DNA from: Closterium sp. NIES-65
Taxonomy: Eukaryota > Streptophyta > Zygnematophyceae > Desmidiales > Closteriaceae
Direction of reading: 5' to 3'
Length of the DNA: 64,000 bases
Assembly: GCA_948144175.1 (NCBI GenBank)
Contig: CANXME010000501.1
Span: 1,240,001-1,304,000 of the forward strand
The notes beneath the pieces were generated by a model. The model worked only from the letters and a program-made list of their open reading frames with translations, was not told the DNA's origin and did not search any database. Shown here piece by piece: positions 1 to 11,000 of this stretch. The position numbers were made by a program, and so were the translations under genes. Positions within the stretch are counted from its first letter, which is position 1. Each line of letters begins with the position of its first letter.

Positions 1-755
1 CCTCTCCGCACCCCCGTTAGTGTCACGGATACCCCCCGCGCTAGTGTCACGCGTACCCCCGCTAGCGTCACCCACGGGTCGCAGGCCATTACTAGCCCCC
101 TGCTCGTTTCCACTGCGCGCTATCTGCCTTCGGACCATGCCGCCTCGCCACTCCCTTTACCCGCCCTCTCTCCGCAACTTGATTGCCTTCGCGTCCTTAG
201 TTAATCGACACTATCGGGTTTTCTTCATTTGAATCCCTTTCAACTTAGCTATCGTCCTTTCTCCTAACAGGTGCTTCGAATGATGAAAGTGGGCAAAACC
301 TAATCTCGGAGCGCGAAGCGGATTTGAGGCGCTTGGAGAGTTTCTGGAGAGTGAAGAGAACTATCTCCGAGAAATGCGTGACCAGACGAACGCAACTGTA
401 CTTGAATGAATAATTCCGTACCAACAGAAACCATACCACGCAGGTCGCTAGAGATTGAGGGAATCTGCTACGGGAAGAAGGCACGTGGCATACCACTAAG
501 TTGCTCCTTAGATGATAAGGCAGTGACCAGACTAGAACCTGGAGCTGCTGGCATACTGAAAATTGAAATTCCCGCCTGACATGGCGAGGGAGTCGACAAA
601 ATAGCCAGCCGGATCCGATACAACAGCGCTCTAATATCATCTTATGGTACCAATTTTTGTTGCGTTTGTAAAGCACGATACTAAAACTAAGGGATGCTCA
701 AACTAGAATAATAATAAACAATAGATACACCATCCACGAGAATGCCGCCACATTT
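1..755. other. Region downstream of the amine oxidase gene, no gene seen
   Basis: No supported gene. The first 80 bases hold three imperfect direct copies of a short unit containing CCCCCG and TAG-GTCAC. The 3' UTR of the minus-strand amine oxidase gene should lie just below 756. Reading frames here resemble no family I know. Confidence 0.4.
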
Positions 756-3700
756 CTAGAGTTTTGACGCGAGGCTTGGCAGATTCGTCTCACTACAGCA
801 GTTCCCATCTTTGCTAGCGCTAGGTGTAGAAACAGTGCCTGTTTCGGCGGCATTTTCAGGTTCACTAGGAGGAACATCAACTGCAGGAGATATGTTGAAG
901 AAACCATGTGGCTGCACGCACAAACACAAACAAACCATGAGGGTGAATTCAGTGTTACAAACAATAGAAGATATTGTAAACCAAATAATTTGGCCAACAT
1001 TGGCGTACATGTTCCAGGAATCACTAAATGTATGCAGTTCAGTGGTGAATAAAACACACCAAGGTTGTAACGAGGTAAAAAGAATGGAATCGACTCCATA
1101 CCAAAAACTCTTTTGCACCATAACCAGTGCAACATGCATGCACTGGTGATGGTGCATACATGTTACCGCAGGTTACCACAGAATAAAGCTAATACATTCA
1201 CATGACACTCAATATGACTATAGCATTGACTCACCATGAGGCAGAAGCCGAGGTATTCACACGGCATGACGGGCCAATCTTCCAGCCGTGGAGGGGAGGG
1301 ATGTGTGTAAGGCTAGACTTGTTCCTATGAGGCCCCTCAAATCAACCTCTGACTCACCATGAGGCAGAAGCCGAGGTATTCACAGGGTAACACCGGCCAA
1401 TTCTCTAGCCATGGAACATGTTTGAGTCCACTCAACATACCTCCCAGGCATAAAAAAAAAAAACAAGCACCGACTCACCATGAGGCAGAAACCGAGGTAT
1501 TCACAGGGCATGACGGGCCAATCCTCCAGCCGTGGGACGTGAGTGAGGCCAAACACGTACCTGCACACAACAGGTGGGATGGGAATGCAATGCAATGTTG
1601 AGAATGCAATGGAAGGGGACGAGGGAAACATATAAAAAGTAGTGAAAACTAAAAGCTGATTTGGTCACAGTGGACGATGCACGGCACAAGGAAAATAAGA
1701 GAAGGACTGGCTTCCATGCACCACGTCAGCTTTATAACAAAAGCAGGCTTGCCACATATTAAGGCACCACATACCGAGGCATCACTTACCAGAGCACCAC
1801 ATCAGCATTGTCGATCGATCTGTTCTGCTGCACCCACAAGGACAGCCCATCGCCGATCCTGGGGTTCTGGTTCGGGAACTCGCCGCCCGGAAACCGTTCC
1901 TCCGGGTGGTACGGCGTGACCCACAGGTTGTGCTTCAGGAAAGCTGCCCGGCGGAGAAATTTCGCCTCGGGCTGCGAGAAGGGCAGGCAGTTGGACCCTG
2001 GCACGAGCTTGTAGGCTGTTGGACGACCTGCCCGGTTGACTGCCCGAGTGTTTTGGATCTGCACCAAGAAAGATAGGGCCCAAAGAAACAGGCAAACCGA
2101 GAAATGGACAACAGAAGTAAGTGGTGTTATGAATGTACCATGTAACAAAATGGAGCACACTCCTTATTCAGTGCTTTCAGACGAATGCCCTCCCACTCAC
2201 CAGCCAGTGCCTGGCAGACATGGGGTCCACATCCCGCATGCCCTCGCCCTCTGTCCGCACAACCCTCTCCTATCGCAGGCGAATAAAGGAAAACGCCCTC
2301 TCTCACTCTCACACTTACTCCCTCATTCACTCACCAGCCAGTGCCTGGCAGACATGGGATCCACGCCTCTCATGCCCTCTGTCCGAAGCACCGCATAGAC
2401 AGCAGTCCAAATGCCCTCTCTCTCTATACGCCCCCAATTGCTCAGTCACCCACTCACCAGCCAGTGCCTGGCAGACATGGGATCCACGTCTCTCATCCCT
2501 TCGCCTTCTGTCCGAAGCACCCTCTCCTCTGCATAGAAGGCATTCGCATGAGGGTTGTGCGGGCCTGCCCCTTCCATCCTCACATTCAGCTCCGCCACCT
2601 GATGATAGGAAGAGAGAGAGGGGTGGGTGGGAGGATTCCGAGAGTGGGGCGCCATCGCACATGGGTTGTGGGGGTTTTTCCCTCCCCTTCCATCCTCACG
2701 TTCAGCTCCACCACCAGATGTAGGGGAAGGAGGGGGTAGGGGCAGAAAATATCGGCTCATTAAGGGAACTTGGTCATTCGCACATGGGTTGTGGGGCCAA
2801 CCATACCTGGTTGGTATTCTCCCCTGGGCTTCAATCCACAGCCATGTCCATGCAAGCCACGAAGAAGCGCTGGTGGATGGATGGATGGATGGATGGATGG
2901 ATGGATGGATGGATGGATGGATGGATGGATGGATGGATGGATGGATGGATGGATGGATGGATGGATGGATGGATGGATGGATGGATGGATGGATGGATGG
3001 ATGGATGGATGGATGGATGGATGGATGGATGGATGGATGGATGGATGGATGGATGGATGGGTGCATGGGGGCAGAGAGGCCGAGCACTAGCGGCATCTCG
3101 TGCAGCAACTAAACGCCTTGCCTTTGCCATGCATCCTAACGCCCTCACCTGATTAGCCTGCTCGCCCGGGCGGCAGTCAACAGCCATGTCCATGCGAGCC
3201 ACAAAGAAGTGCTGGTGGATGGGAGCATACAGCCCCGGCGCCAGCAGTGTCCCATACTTGCGCTCCTCACCCTCCCTCAGAGTGCCCACTGATAGGATCC
3301 CCGTGAGCTTTACTTGTGCTTCGATCTTGCCATCCTGTGGTGTGGGGAGGGGTTGAGGTCTTTGAGTGCATGAAGGGGGTGGATGGGAGCATACAGCCCC
3401 GGCGCCAGCAGCGTGCCGTACTTGCGCTCCTCGCCCTCCCTCAGAGTGCCCACCGACAGAATGCCCATCAGCTTTACTTGTGCTTCGATCTTGCCATCCT
3501 GTGGTGTGGAAGAGTGTAAAGAGAGGGGAGGAGGGAAGAGAGGAGGGAAGAGAGCAGGGAAGAGGAAGGGGAGTAAGGGGAGTGGGAGAGTGGAGGTAGT
3601 AGGGTTAGTCAAGGGAGTGGGGAAATGAAGGGGGTGGATGAAAGCGTACAGCCCCGGTACCAGCAGCGTGCCGTACCTCCGCTCCTCGCCCTCCCTCAGC

Positions 3701-6700
3701 GCTCCCACTGATAAGATGCTGGTGAGCTTCACCTGTGCCTCTATCTTGCCGTCCTGTTGAGGGGGGTTGAGGGGTTGAGGGCATTGAGTGGAAGCGGGGG
3801 GAATGTGATGCGTACCTCCTCTCCTCGCCCTCCCTCAACGCTCCCACTGACACACCCACCTGATAGAGATACCAGAAGAAGCCGTATTCGTAGTTGGCCA
3901 CCGTGCACACAAACGAGAGCACGAGCCTTCTCGACCGCCTCACTTCCGTGTGCCCCGAGCGCCAGTCCACGTGCTTCCAGAGCATGCCATGGTCCTCCTC
4001 ATGCATGCACACGGCGTTCTCTATCGTCTCGACGCCACCGAGAAAGTTGCTCATGTGCGCGTCAAAGTAGCGGATCAACCCTAGACAGTCACATCCCTGG
4101 GAAAAGAAATGGATGGGAAATATGGGATGGGGAGAATCGCATGGACAGAATGGGATGGGGAAAGAAGAAAAGGAGGAGAAGAAACAGAAGTGTTCTTGAG
4201 CCTCAAACGACTTATGGAGGTATTGCGGGTTGTATAAAACTCAGCCTGTCTAGCAAGGCACAGAGACTTCACTCACTGACCCCACCAGCAGCCCCACCAA
4301 TAGCAGCAGCCCCAGCCGCAGCAGCAGCAGCACCACCACCACCACCATCACCACCACCACCACCACGCCTCGAGAAACTCACATTCCTCACAAAACACTT
4401 GATTTTTCAACAGCACGCACCTTTTTGCGCGAGTGGGTGTTCTTCCCCAGCCCGTCCTCCTTCCTTTGCTTCTCTCTCATTGCCCATACCCACGCACCTT
4501 CTTTAGCGAGTGGGCGTTCTTGCCCAGCCCGTCTTCACCGGCATCGAAGGCGTTTTTGCGGTAGTGGGGCTCGTGGGGGTCGCCATACGGCACCACCATC
4601 TCACAGAAGCTCAGCCGGTGCGCAACGCCCCTCCTGCCGCTGCTGCCATCGTCGTAGGCTAGGGAATGCAGCACCAGGCCTTCTTTAGGCGTGAACCCTA
4701 CACGGAAACTCCACTGGAAGAATACGATGGGCAGGAATGGGCAGGAGTAGGGAGGAATACGATGGAAGGGTTAAGGCCCGCCGCTATGAAGCTCGAACCA
4801 TCTGGCTGTTCCCCTCTGATCGGCTTCAAGTCACTGCAGTCCCCTCTAACCACTGCAGTCCCCTCTAACCACTGCAGTCCCCTCTAACCACTGCAGTCCC
4901 CTCTAACCACTGCAGTCCCCTCTAACCACTGCAGTCCACGCCCCACAGTCTGCTACCACACACCCAAACCACCCAACCATCTGCCCCCAGTCCCTTTTCC
5001 CCCCTCTCTCCCCATGTAACCAAACTACGCAACCATCACAGTCCCCTTTTCCCCATCTCCCCTCCGCCCCCCTCCGCCCCACTTTCCCAACCACCCAATC
5101 CACCTCCAGCATTCCGCCTTCCACTTCCCTCCTCCCTCCTCCCCCCCTTCCACACACTTTCTGCCACTCCAAAGCATAGCCTGACACTCGGAGCTCGGCC
5201 CCTCAGGCTGCTCAATCTTCACTGGCTTCAAGTCACAGTGGTCCACGCCCCCCCTGTCCCATACTTGTCGTCTCTAAAACCCCCCTTTGGCCTTTCCATT
5301 CTCACTCTATTCTCTCACTCGATTCTCTCCCATGCACCTTCTGCCACTCCACACTGTATTCAACCCCTTGACATCCCTCATTCCACCCACCTTCTGCCAC
5401 TCCACACCATATTCAACCCCTTGACATCCCTCATTCCACCCACCTTCTGCCACTCCACACCGTATTCAACCCCTTGACATCCCTCATTCCACCCACCTTC
5501 TGCCACTCCACACCGTATTCAACCCCTTGACATCCCTCATTCCACCCACCTTCTGCCACTCCACAGCGTATCCATTCACGCGGAAGCTCGGCCCCTCGGG
5601 CTGCTCTATCTTAATGGGCTTCAAGTCGGAGCGGTCCACGCCCCCCCTGTCCGCCCCGGCCGTGTAGTTGCGCAGCGGGTCGGGCGGGGGCAGAGGGATG
5701 AGCTCCCTGTCCTCGCACCTGATCACTTCCATGCTCTGTAACGGCAGCAGGGGAAGATGGAGCAGCAGCAGCAGCAGAGGAAGGGGCAGGAGCAGGGGCG
5801 GATGAAAGGGAGGATATGGGGAAAGGGAGGGGGGTGAGGAGTGGGTGGTGGCTTCAAATCGGAGCGGTCCACGGCCCCCCTGTCCGCCCCGGCCGTGTAG
5901 TTGCGCAGCGGGTCGGGCGGGGCGGATCACTTCAATGCTCTGTAACGGCAGCAGGGGAAGCAGGGAGAGGGGGAGAGAAGAAACATATATCCTGTCAGTG
6001 TGTAGATGCGCAGTGGGTCCGGTGGGGGCAGCGGGATCACCTCCCTGTCCTCGCACCTTGATCACTGCCATGGACTGGACGGGAGCAGCAGCAGGGGAGA
6101 ATTGAAGGGAGGAGATGGGGTAGGGGAGGAGAAATATAAGGGTAGGAGATAAGGCTAGACTGTGAGGATGGGAGATAAGGCTAGAGTGTGGCAGGGGGAT
6201 GAGCTCCCTGCCCTAGCACCTCATCACTTCCATGCTTTAAAAACTAAAGGTAGGAGGGGACGGGAGAGGAGGGAAATAGAAATCTATATCCCGACAACCA
6301 ATGGTTACTCGAGGTGGTGAGGTGGGAGGAGAGGGATGACCTCCCTGTCCTCGCTCCTAACCACTGCCATGCTCTGACCGACAGCAGGGAGGGTCCTAAT
6401 ATAGGGAGGGGATACTCACCTGCGAGTCTAGAGTCACGTGTATGCCCTCCGCAAGCCTGGCGTATCCACTGTCCGAGGAGCAGTCAGAAGGGCACATGCG
6501 AATGTGCTGTTAAAAAGGCAGTGCTTATAAAGAGTATATATGCTCACGCTCACCTGCAGGTCCAACGTTACGTATATACCCTCCACGGGCCTGGCGTATC
6601 CATTGTCCTAAGAGCAGTCAGAGGGGCACAAGTGTGTGTACTGTTAACGAGGCAGTGCTTATAAAGGGTACATCTTCTCACCTGCAGGTCCAACGTCACG

Positions 6701-8813
6701 TATATACCCTCGACGGGCCTGGCGTATCCATTGTCCAAAGAGCAGTCAGAGGGGAACATGCTTGTGCTGCTAACGAGGCAGTGATTATAAAGAGTATATC
6801 TTCTTACCTGCAGGTCCAACGTCACGTATATACCCTCGACGGGCCTGGCGTATCCATTGTCCAAAGAGCAGTCAGAGGGGAAGCGGCAGAAGATGAGCGG
6901 CTTGGCGAGGCGGCGATTGGGGTGATCCGCTTCAGAGTAATACCCCACACACCTGGAGACACAACGGGATCGAGTGAGGGGAGATTAGGAGGGAAGAAAC
7001 ACACCGGAGATGGAGAGAGAGGAATGACTGAGCCCAGAATGACTTAGTGGGTGTAATATACATAAATACACCTGAATAAGATGCCATGAAGCATAATGAT
7101 CATTCATGCATGCTTGGTCTATTTCAGTACATAGCACAGGTTTGCTCGTGCCGTCATTGCAGAACGCTAACTAAGCACGTTGCCTTCATGACTCACCACG
7201 CGTCCACCATGACTAGGTCCATGTCATCGACACCTCGTCGCCTCATCGCCTCTTGAAATGGCGGGTGTGCCTTCACTGCTGCCTCGCACTCTGCATACTC
7301 CACTGCGTCCTGAAGGGAGGAAAGAAGAGAGGACGGCAGGATGAGAGGATAAGAGAAAAAGGATGAGCTAAAGGAACATGCATTGACGGTGCTGGGTGTG
7401 CCTTCACTGCTGCCTCGCACTCTGCATACTCCACTGCGCCCTGGGTAGGGGGGATGGAGGGATGAGAAAAAGGAAGGATGAGAGACTGAGGATAACGAAG
7501 AGTGAGAGGATGGGAGGAAATGATAAAAGGATGGGAGGAAATGATAAAAGGATGAGAGGAAAGAAGATGCTTCAACCCTGCTGGGTGAGCTTTCACTGCT
7601 TCCTCGCACTCTGCACACTCCACTGCATCCTGAGGACAGGCAAGTGAAGTGAGAGGGAGAGGAGCTGCAAGATTCAGCTCGAGAAAACTCAATAGTCTGT
7701 TCGCAAAACCCAATTCGCTATAACTGCATCAGGAGGAGTGTACGCAGAGGCATGTGCATCTGAACGCCATTGCTGACTTTGTCTGGACTCACCATGGCGG
7801 GCTGAACGTCCTCCATGACCTGGCACGATTTGATTCGTCCACGGTGGTGCCCCCCCCTGAGACTCGCATGCACCTCTGCCAGCTGTACCACCCATACCGC
7901 CGTCTGATTGGTCAGCTTGTTCCACGTCACCAGCCTCGCCTCCCGGGGGGGGAGGCGGAGAACAGCCGCTTTGGGAGAGGGGGAGGCGGCGGAGGAGGCG
8001 GAGGGGGAGGGGGTGGTGGTGGTGGAGGAAGGGATGGGGGAGGAGGAGGAGGGAAAGGAGGAGGACGGTTTGTTGTGAGTGGGAGGGTGAGCGTTGGCGG
8101 GTGGAATGTACACCGAGTGCTGGTAAGGAGGGAAGAAGTAGGCGTCTGCCAGTGCGACCACGTCCTTGGGTGGCTCGTTAAGAGCCACCTCAATAAAGCG
8201 GATGGCATCCCGCAGCTGAAACAAAGAAACAGTTACATCAGCAATAGTGACGGAACACGAAAATGAGGGAAAAAAATAGGGAGAACTTCCCAAAAGGAGG
8301 TCCATCAATGTATTTGAAACGCATGATAACTAAATATGCGTCACTTCAGCATATTTTTATCAAACCGAACTGTAAGTTTTCTAACTAGATTTGACATGAA
8401 AACACGTTAAAATAGCAACTAAAATATGATAAGTAACTTGCCTCGGGAGTAGCTCCAGCCGTGCGGACCGTCGCGAGGGCGACAGAGATCTCCGCGGGAC
8501 TCAGCGGGTCCAGCGGATGCACTAACGGAGTCCGTCCGATGGAAACGACCTTGGAATGCGACTTGACGGGCGCTGCGAATACAGGAAACTAATTTTGTCA
8601 GACGGGCTCCTTTAAAAAAAATGTATAAGTCGAGATGATAACGACTGAAGGAAGGAAGATCGAGGCAACAAAATATAGGAGCTGGGTGCATAGGCAGTAA
8701 AATTTGAGTTCTATTACGGCTGGAGAGTCACTGAAAAATGACAATAAGACCACTAACAGTGAGACCAAATGAAGTGGAGCTTTAGGAGTCGAAACTGCGA
8801 CTCACTCACCCAT
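756..8813 (-). CDS. CuAO: Copper-containing primary amine oxidase, peroxisomal (plant type), 12-13 exons
   Basis: Oxidises primary amines (putrescine and other di- or polyamines in plant homologues) to an aldehyde, ammonia and H2O2 with copper and a topaquinone cofactor. Exons on the minus strand, 5' to 3': 8813-8810 (tentative ATG), 8572-8442, 8215-7793, 7309-7197, 6952-6808, 5735-5550, 4713-4498, 4096-3860, 3334-3149, 2598-2458, 2058-1790, 1560-1479, 911-756. All phases agree and the sum is 763 codons including stop, within the family's usual size. Visible hallmarks: N2 domain block around [19 protein letters not shown] with the catalytic Asp; VANYEYG with the Tyr that becomes topaquinone; HQHFF copper ligands; third copper His in [13 protein letters not shown]. 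The C-terminus is Ser-Lys-Leu, a type 1 peroxisomal signal. An in-frame Pro/Ser-rich insert lies at about 7,950-8,130. The start is uncertain: the frame stays open upstream without Met to a stop near 8,960, and an extra 5' exon is possible. Closest in pattern to the Arabidopsis At2g42490 type. Confidence 0.93.
1228..1560 (-). repeat. Three tandem copies of a CuAO exon end ([13 protein letters not shown] block)
   Basis: The functional exon is 1560-1479. Two further copies of its 3' part, each ending in the same GTGAGT donor, lie downstream in the transcript at about 1415-1351 and 1291-1228, spaced about 120-130 bp. The copies keep the residues from about LEDWP to FCLM with a few substitutions, but neither keeps a clear acceptor, so they look like pseudo-exons. 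Confidence 0.8.
2193..2800 (-). repeat. Duplicated copies of the CuAO exon encoding the [13 protein letters not shown] segment
   Basis: The full exon is 2598-2458. Its 3' half with the GTGAGT donor recurs at about 2395-2328 and 2275-2197. Its 5' half (reading V-E-L-N-V-R-M-E-G) recurs upstream at about 2718-2640, with a fainter trace near 2800-2765. Only 2598-2458 has both halves and both splice sites. Confidence 0.75.
2825..3852 (-). repeat. Four to five copies of the CuAO exon carrying the HxH copper site
   Basis: The functional exon is 3334-3149 ([12 protein letters not shown] to PGEQANQ). Upstream copies start with good acceptors at 3498 and 3753 and read through the same protein stretch, but both change to P-L-H where the true exon has the HQHFF copper ligands, and no donor follows. 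A short internal piece is present at about 3852-3808. A downstream piece ([11 protein letters not shown] then stop) lies at about 2870-2825, beyond the GGAT repeat. Confidence 0.8.
2874..3061. repeat. GGAT tetranucleotide microsatellite, about 47 units
   Basis: About 188 bp of almost perfect GGAT (ATCC on the coding strand). It lies in a CuAO intron exactly where a duplicated exon fragment should read ATCCACCAG, the codons for I-H-Q. All frames are open, so long WMDG or HPSI reading frames result, but they are an artefact of the repeat. Confidence 0.95.
4412..4462 (-). repeat. Partial second copy of the end of a CuAO exon (EDGLGKN block)
   Basis: The functional exon 4713-4498 ends [13 protein letters not shown] then GTGCGT. 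About 80 bp downstream in the transcript a diverged copy again reads [13 protein letters not shown] and again ends at a GTGCGT-like donor. Confidence 0.65.
4837..4936. repeat. 18-bp tandem minisatellite in a CuAO intron
   Basis: Five to six head-to-tail copies of an 18-bp unit containing CTGCAG and CCCCTCTAACC. It lies next to a decayed copy of the coding segment for [13 protein letters not shown] (about 5240-5190, minus). Confidence 0.85.
5160..6380 (-). repeat. Copies of both ends of the CuAO exon around PLRNYTAG
   Basis: The functional exon is 5735-5550. Its end (VEWQKV plus the GTGGGTGG donor) is repeated in a 56-bp tandem array at about 5550-5330, giving four to five donor-like sites in a row; a decayed longer copy lies at 5240-5160. 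Its start (acceptor, then [10 protein letters not shown]) recurs upstream at about 5940-5845, 6075-5990, 6240-6195 and 6375-6330 with growing divergence, including a stop in one copy. Confidence 0.8.
6413..6895 (-). repeat. Four tandem copies of the CuAO segment [15 protein letters not shown]
   Basis: The functional exon is 6952-6808. Its 3' half with a GTRAG donor recurs at about 6760-6678, 6635-6555 and 6503-6413, a period near 125-130 bp. The second extra copy has TAG in place of the Leu codon; the most distant copy has several substitutions. None keeps the 5' half of the exon. Confidence 0.85.
7197..7633 (-). repeat. Three copies of the CuAO segment [16 protein letters not shown]
   Basis: The functional exon is 7309-7197. 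Two copies of its acceptor and 5' half lie upstream at about 7443-7389 and 7633-7578. Both keep the reading frame through KAHP and then diverge without a donor. Confidence 0.85.
8216..8441 (-). other. GC-AG intron of the CuAO gene
   Basis: The upstream exon ends CCCGAG and the intron starts GCAAGT instead of GT. The acceptor is TTTGTTTCAG at 8216. Joining the exons here gives ATPE-LRDAIRF in phase 0, which matches the family, so the non-canonical donor is well supported. Confidence 0.85.
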
Positions 8814-10031
8814 TACAATACGTAGATAACCTCGCACAGGAGGGAGCTGACGGGCCAAATAGCTTTCCACAGAGAATAGACCAATAGGTGCAAGGATTGA
8901 TGTTGGAGACGAAGGGCTTCTTGGCACCGAAGAAGAATCAATATCTGGCACTGGAACAATAAGACGCTATTCAGCTCGAAATCGCACTGGAATGTAACAC
9001 GCGATGCGACCTAGCGTGACGGACCCGAAAAGATCGTTACCAAACGTCAGATACCCGCGAAACTGGACGCGCTGACGTGAGTATGAAGCGAACGAGCCTG
9101 GCTTGGATCCTACACCGCTGATCACGCTGCTGGCAAGCAACTACCGGCATACGACAGCAAATGGTAGTTATCGAGGTGACTAGGCAGAGTGGATCAAGAA
9201 GCCAAGCTCCGACTGACACGCTTGGGAAGATGAGATGAGAAACTCGAGCGAGTGGGGTGAAAGGGGATGCAGCGAATGCAGCTAGCTACCATCCAGGACC
9301 GCACAAACACGTTCTAGTTAATATCTAGACCGCTCTGCACCACAGCAACCGTCAGCCCAATTATGTCAAATTCACTGTGATGTTTCATCGAGCTTCTACA
9401 TGAGCAGACCTGCAAGGCATCTTTCTCCGAACCTCTGCCGCTGGTTCCCGCTAGGTTACCTTCGGTAATGTCGGCTATCCGCCGAGCCAAACCCAAAACG
9501 TGTCTCCTCGCTTATTAAACAGGGGCTTCGTTTTCCCGCCAAGTTGCGCCGAGCCAGAGCCGCCATGTGCGGCACCAGAGCTGATCCCATACCATAATGT
9601 ACAGAACCCGGCAAGCCGTGGGAATGTTGTCCAATCGGCACAAGCTTACAGTGTAAGGATTTACAGAATCCTTACTGAGGCACTCGTTAGCGAGGACATC
9701 CCGAGGGTCATGCGACGAACCTGTCCTTCCTATTTCGTCGCACCGAACCACTCCCGAGTCGCCTCCGCTCCAATCGCAACCATCACCGAGCCATCCTCGC
9801 CCAACCTCCCCGCCTAGCTAGGACTTCCCCTACTTAGGCCTCGTCACTTCCATTGTATCGGCATTCAGTAATTCAGTACTCAATCATTCTTGATATTCGT
9901 TTTACTGCGCACTCTGCAAGTTCATTCATAACATACACACTGACAAAAATCAGGAAGAAAATGAGTCGAAAAACAATTAACCAGGGACAAAAATCAGCAA
10001 AAATGAGTCGAGTCCGGTAAATAAGTCTCAA
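8814..10031. other. Upstream flank of the CuAO gene, no gene seen
   Basis: Should hold the CuAO promoter and perhaps a 5' exon. The minus-strand frame from 8,955 to 8,811 is open and could be a 5' exon without Met. Short reading frames at 9,037-9,219 and 9,500-9,817 show no recognisable domain. A direct repeat containing ACAAAAATCA and ATGAGTCGA occurs twice at about 9,945-10,010. Confidence 0.4.
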
Positions 10032-10456
10032 TGTTACGAGTGCTATTGAGTGAATGAACTAGAATTGCACTATCGAAGCAAGAATCCAATGAGCGAAGGC
10101 ATGGGCGAAGAATATATAGCGAAACTACAGTGGTAACAGTAATGGACTGTGGTTATCGCGTGACGGGCCTGGGACTGAGGTTGGGAAAAGTGTCGAAGCG
10201 GAGGCCCGGAGCGCGGGTTACCCGCCGAGCCGTGAGGTCGGGGTGCGACGTGCGAAGGTGGCGGGAGGATTGTCGATGCGAGAGTCGCGAGTGGTAACGG
10301 TGCTGACTGTGGTGCTACAGTGGTGTACACGCTTGTCAGAATGTTCTCATCTAGCCTGTAGTGGGGTGCTCTAAAGCGAGTACAACCCTGTTAGGGTTTG
10401 CTATTTGTATCCCCATTCTTGCTAGTCAAACCCTCTTCTTTCTTCTACTTCTAACA

Positions 10457-10471
10457 TGCTATCAGAGCAGG
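10457..10471 (+). other. Primer binding site of TRIM-B
   Basis: Directly follows the 5' LTR and matches the plant initiator-Met tRNA primer consensus TGGTATCAGAGC with one change. Confidence 0.85.
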
Positions 10472-10559
10472 TCGATCCCCTTGGATCGATCCTGTGGGTG
10501 GGTTAACACCACCTCGTTGCTTCCGCTGCAACTGCTATTGCTACTCTCTGTGCCGCACG

Positions 10560-11000
10560 CCCCGTGGCGTGCGGCAGTTTTTTTCTTCCCGCCGTGCGCC
10601 CCGAGGCGCGCGGCGGTTTTCTGCCCGCCGTGCGCCCCGAGGCGCGCGGCGGTTCTCTGCCCGCTGTGCGCCCCGAGGCGCGCGGCGGGCTTCTGCCTCG
10701 TCGCTCGGCGCGTCGCCCTCGGGAGGCGCTGCGACGGGCGACGGGGACCCGCGCGCCGGCCCGTCGACGCCCGTGCGCCGCTGCCCCGGCTCGTCGACGC
10801 CCGTGCGCCGCTGCCCCGGCCCGTCGCCGCCCGTGCGCCGCTGCCCCGGCCCCGCGCAGCTGCCCCGGCCCGTCGCAGCCCGTGCGCCGCCAGCCCCGGC
10901 CCGTCGCCGCCCGTGCGCCGCTGTCCCGGCCCCACACCGCCCGTGCGCCGCCCGTCCCGGCCCCGGCCCCGCGTGCGACCCCCCCTTTTCCCGTCGCCCG
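10560..11000 (+). repeat. GC-rich tandem repeats inside TRIM-B
   Basis: Three copies of a roughly 45-bp unit around CCCGAGGCGCGCGGCGG, then six or more copies of a roughly 28-bp unit around GCCCGTGCGCCGCTGCCCCGG-like sequence. Open frames on both strands come from base composition. Poly-C runs follow near 11,048 and 11,113. Confidence 0.8.

Noticed and set aside
245-676. 143-codon minus-strand frame downstream of CuAO
   Set aside because: No recognisable family or composition signal; may include CuAO 3' UTR.
2446-3112. Long WMDG and HPSI repeat reading frames on both strands
   Set aside because: They are translations of the GGAT microsatellite, open in every frame, inside a CuAO intron.
9037-9219. 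60-codon frame as first CuAO exon
   Set aside because: Its only plausible donor leaves phase 2, which would bring a stop right after joining to the acceptor near 8,960.
9500-9817. 105-codon frame in the CuAO upstream flank
   Set aside because: No domain, no splice partner, ordinary length for chance in this base composition.
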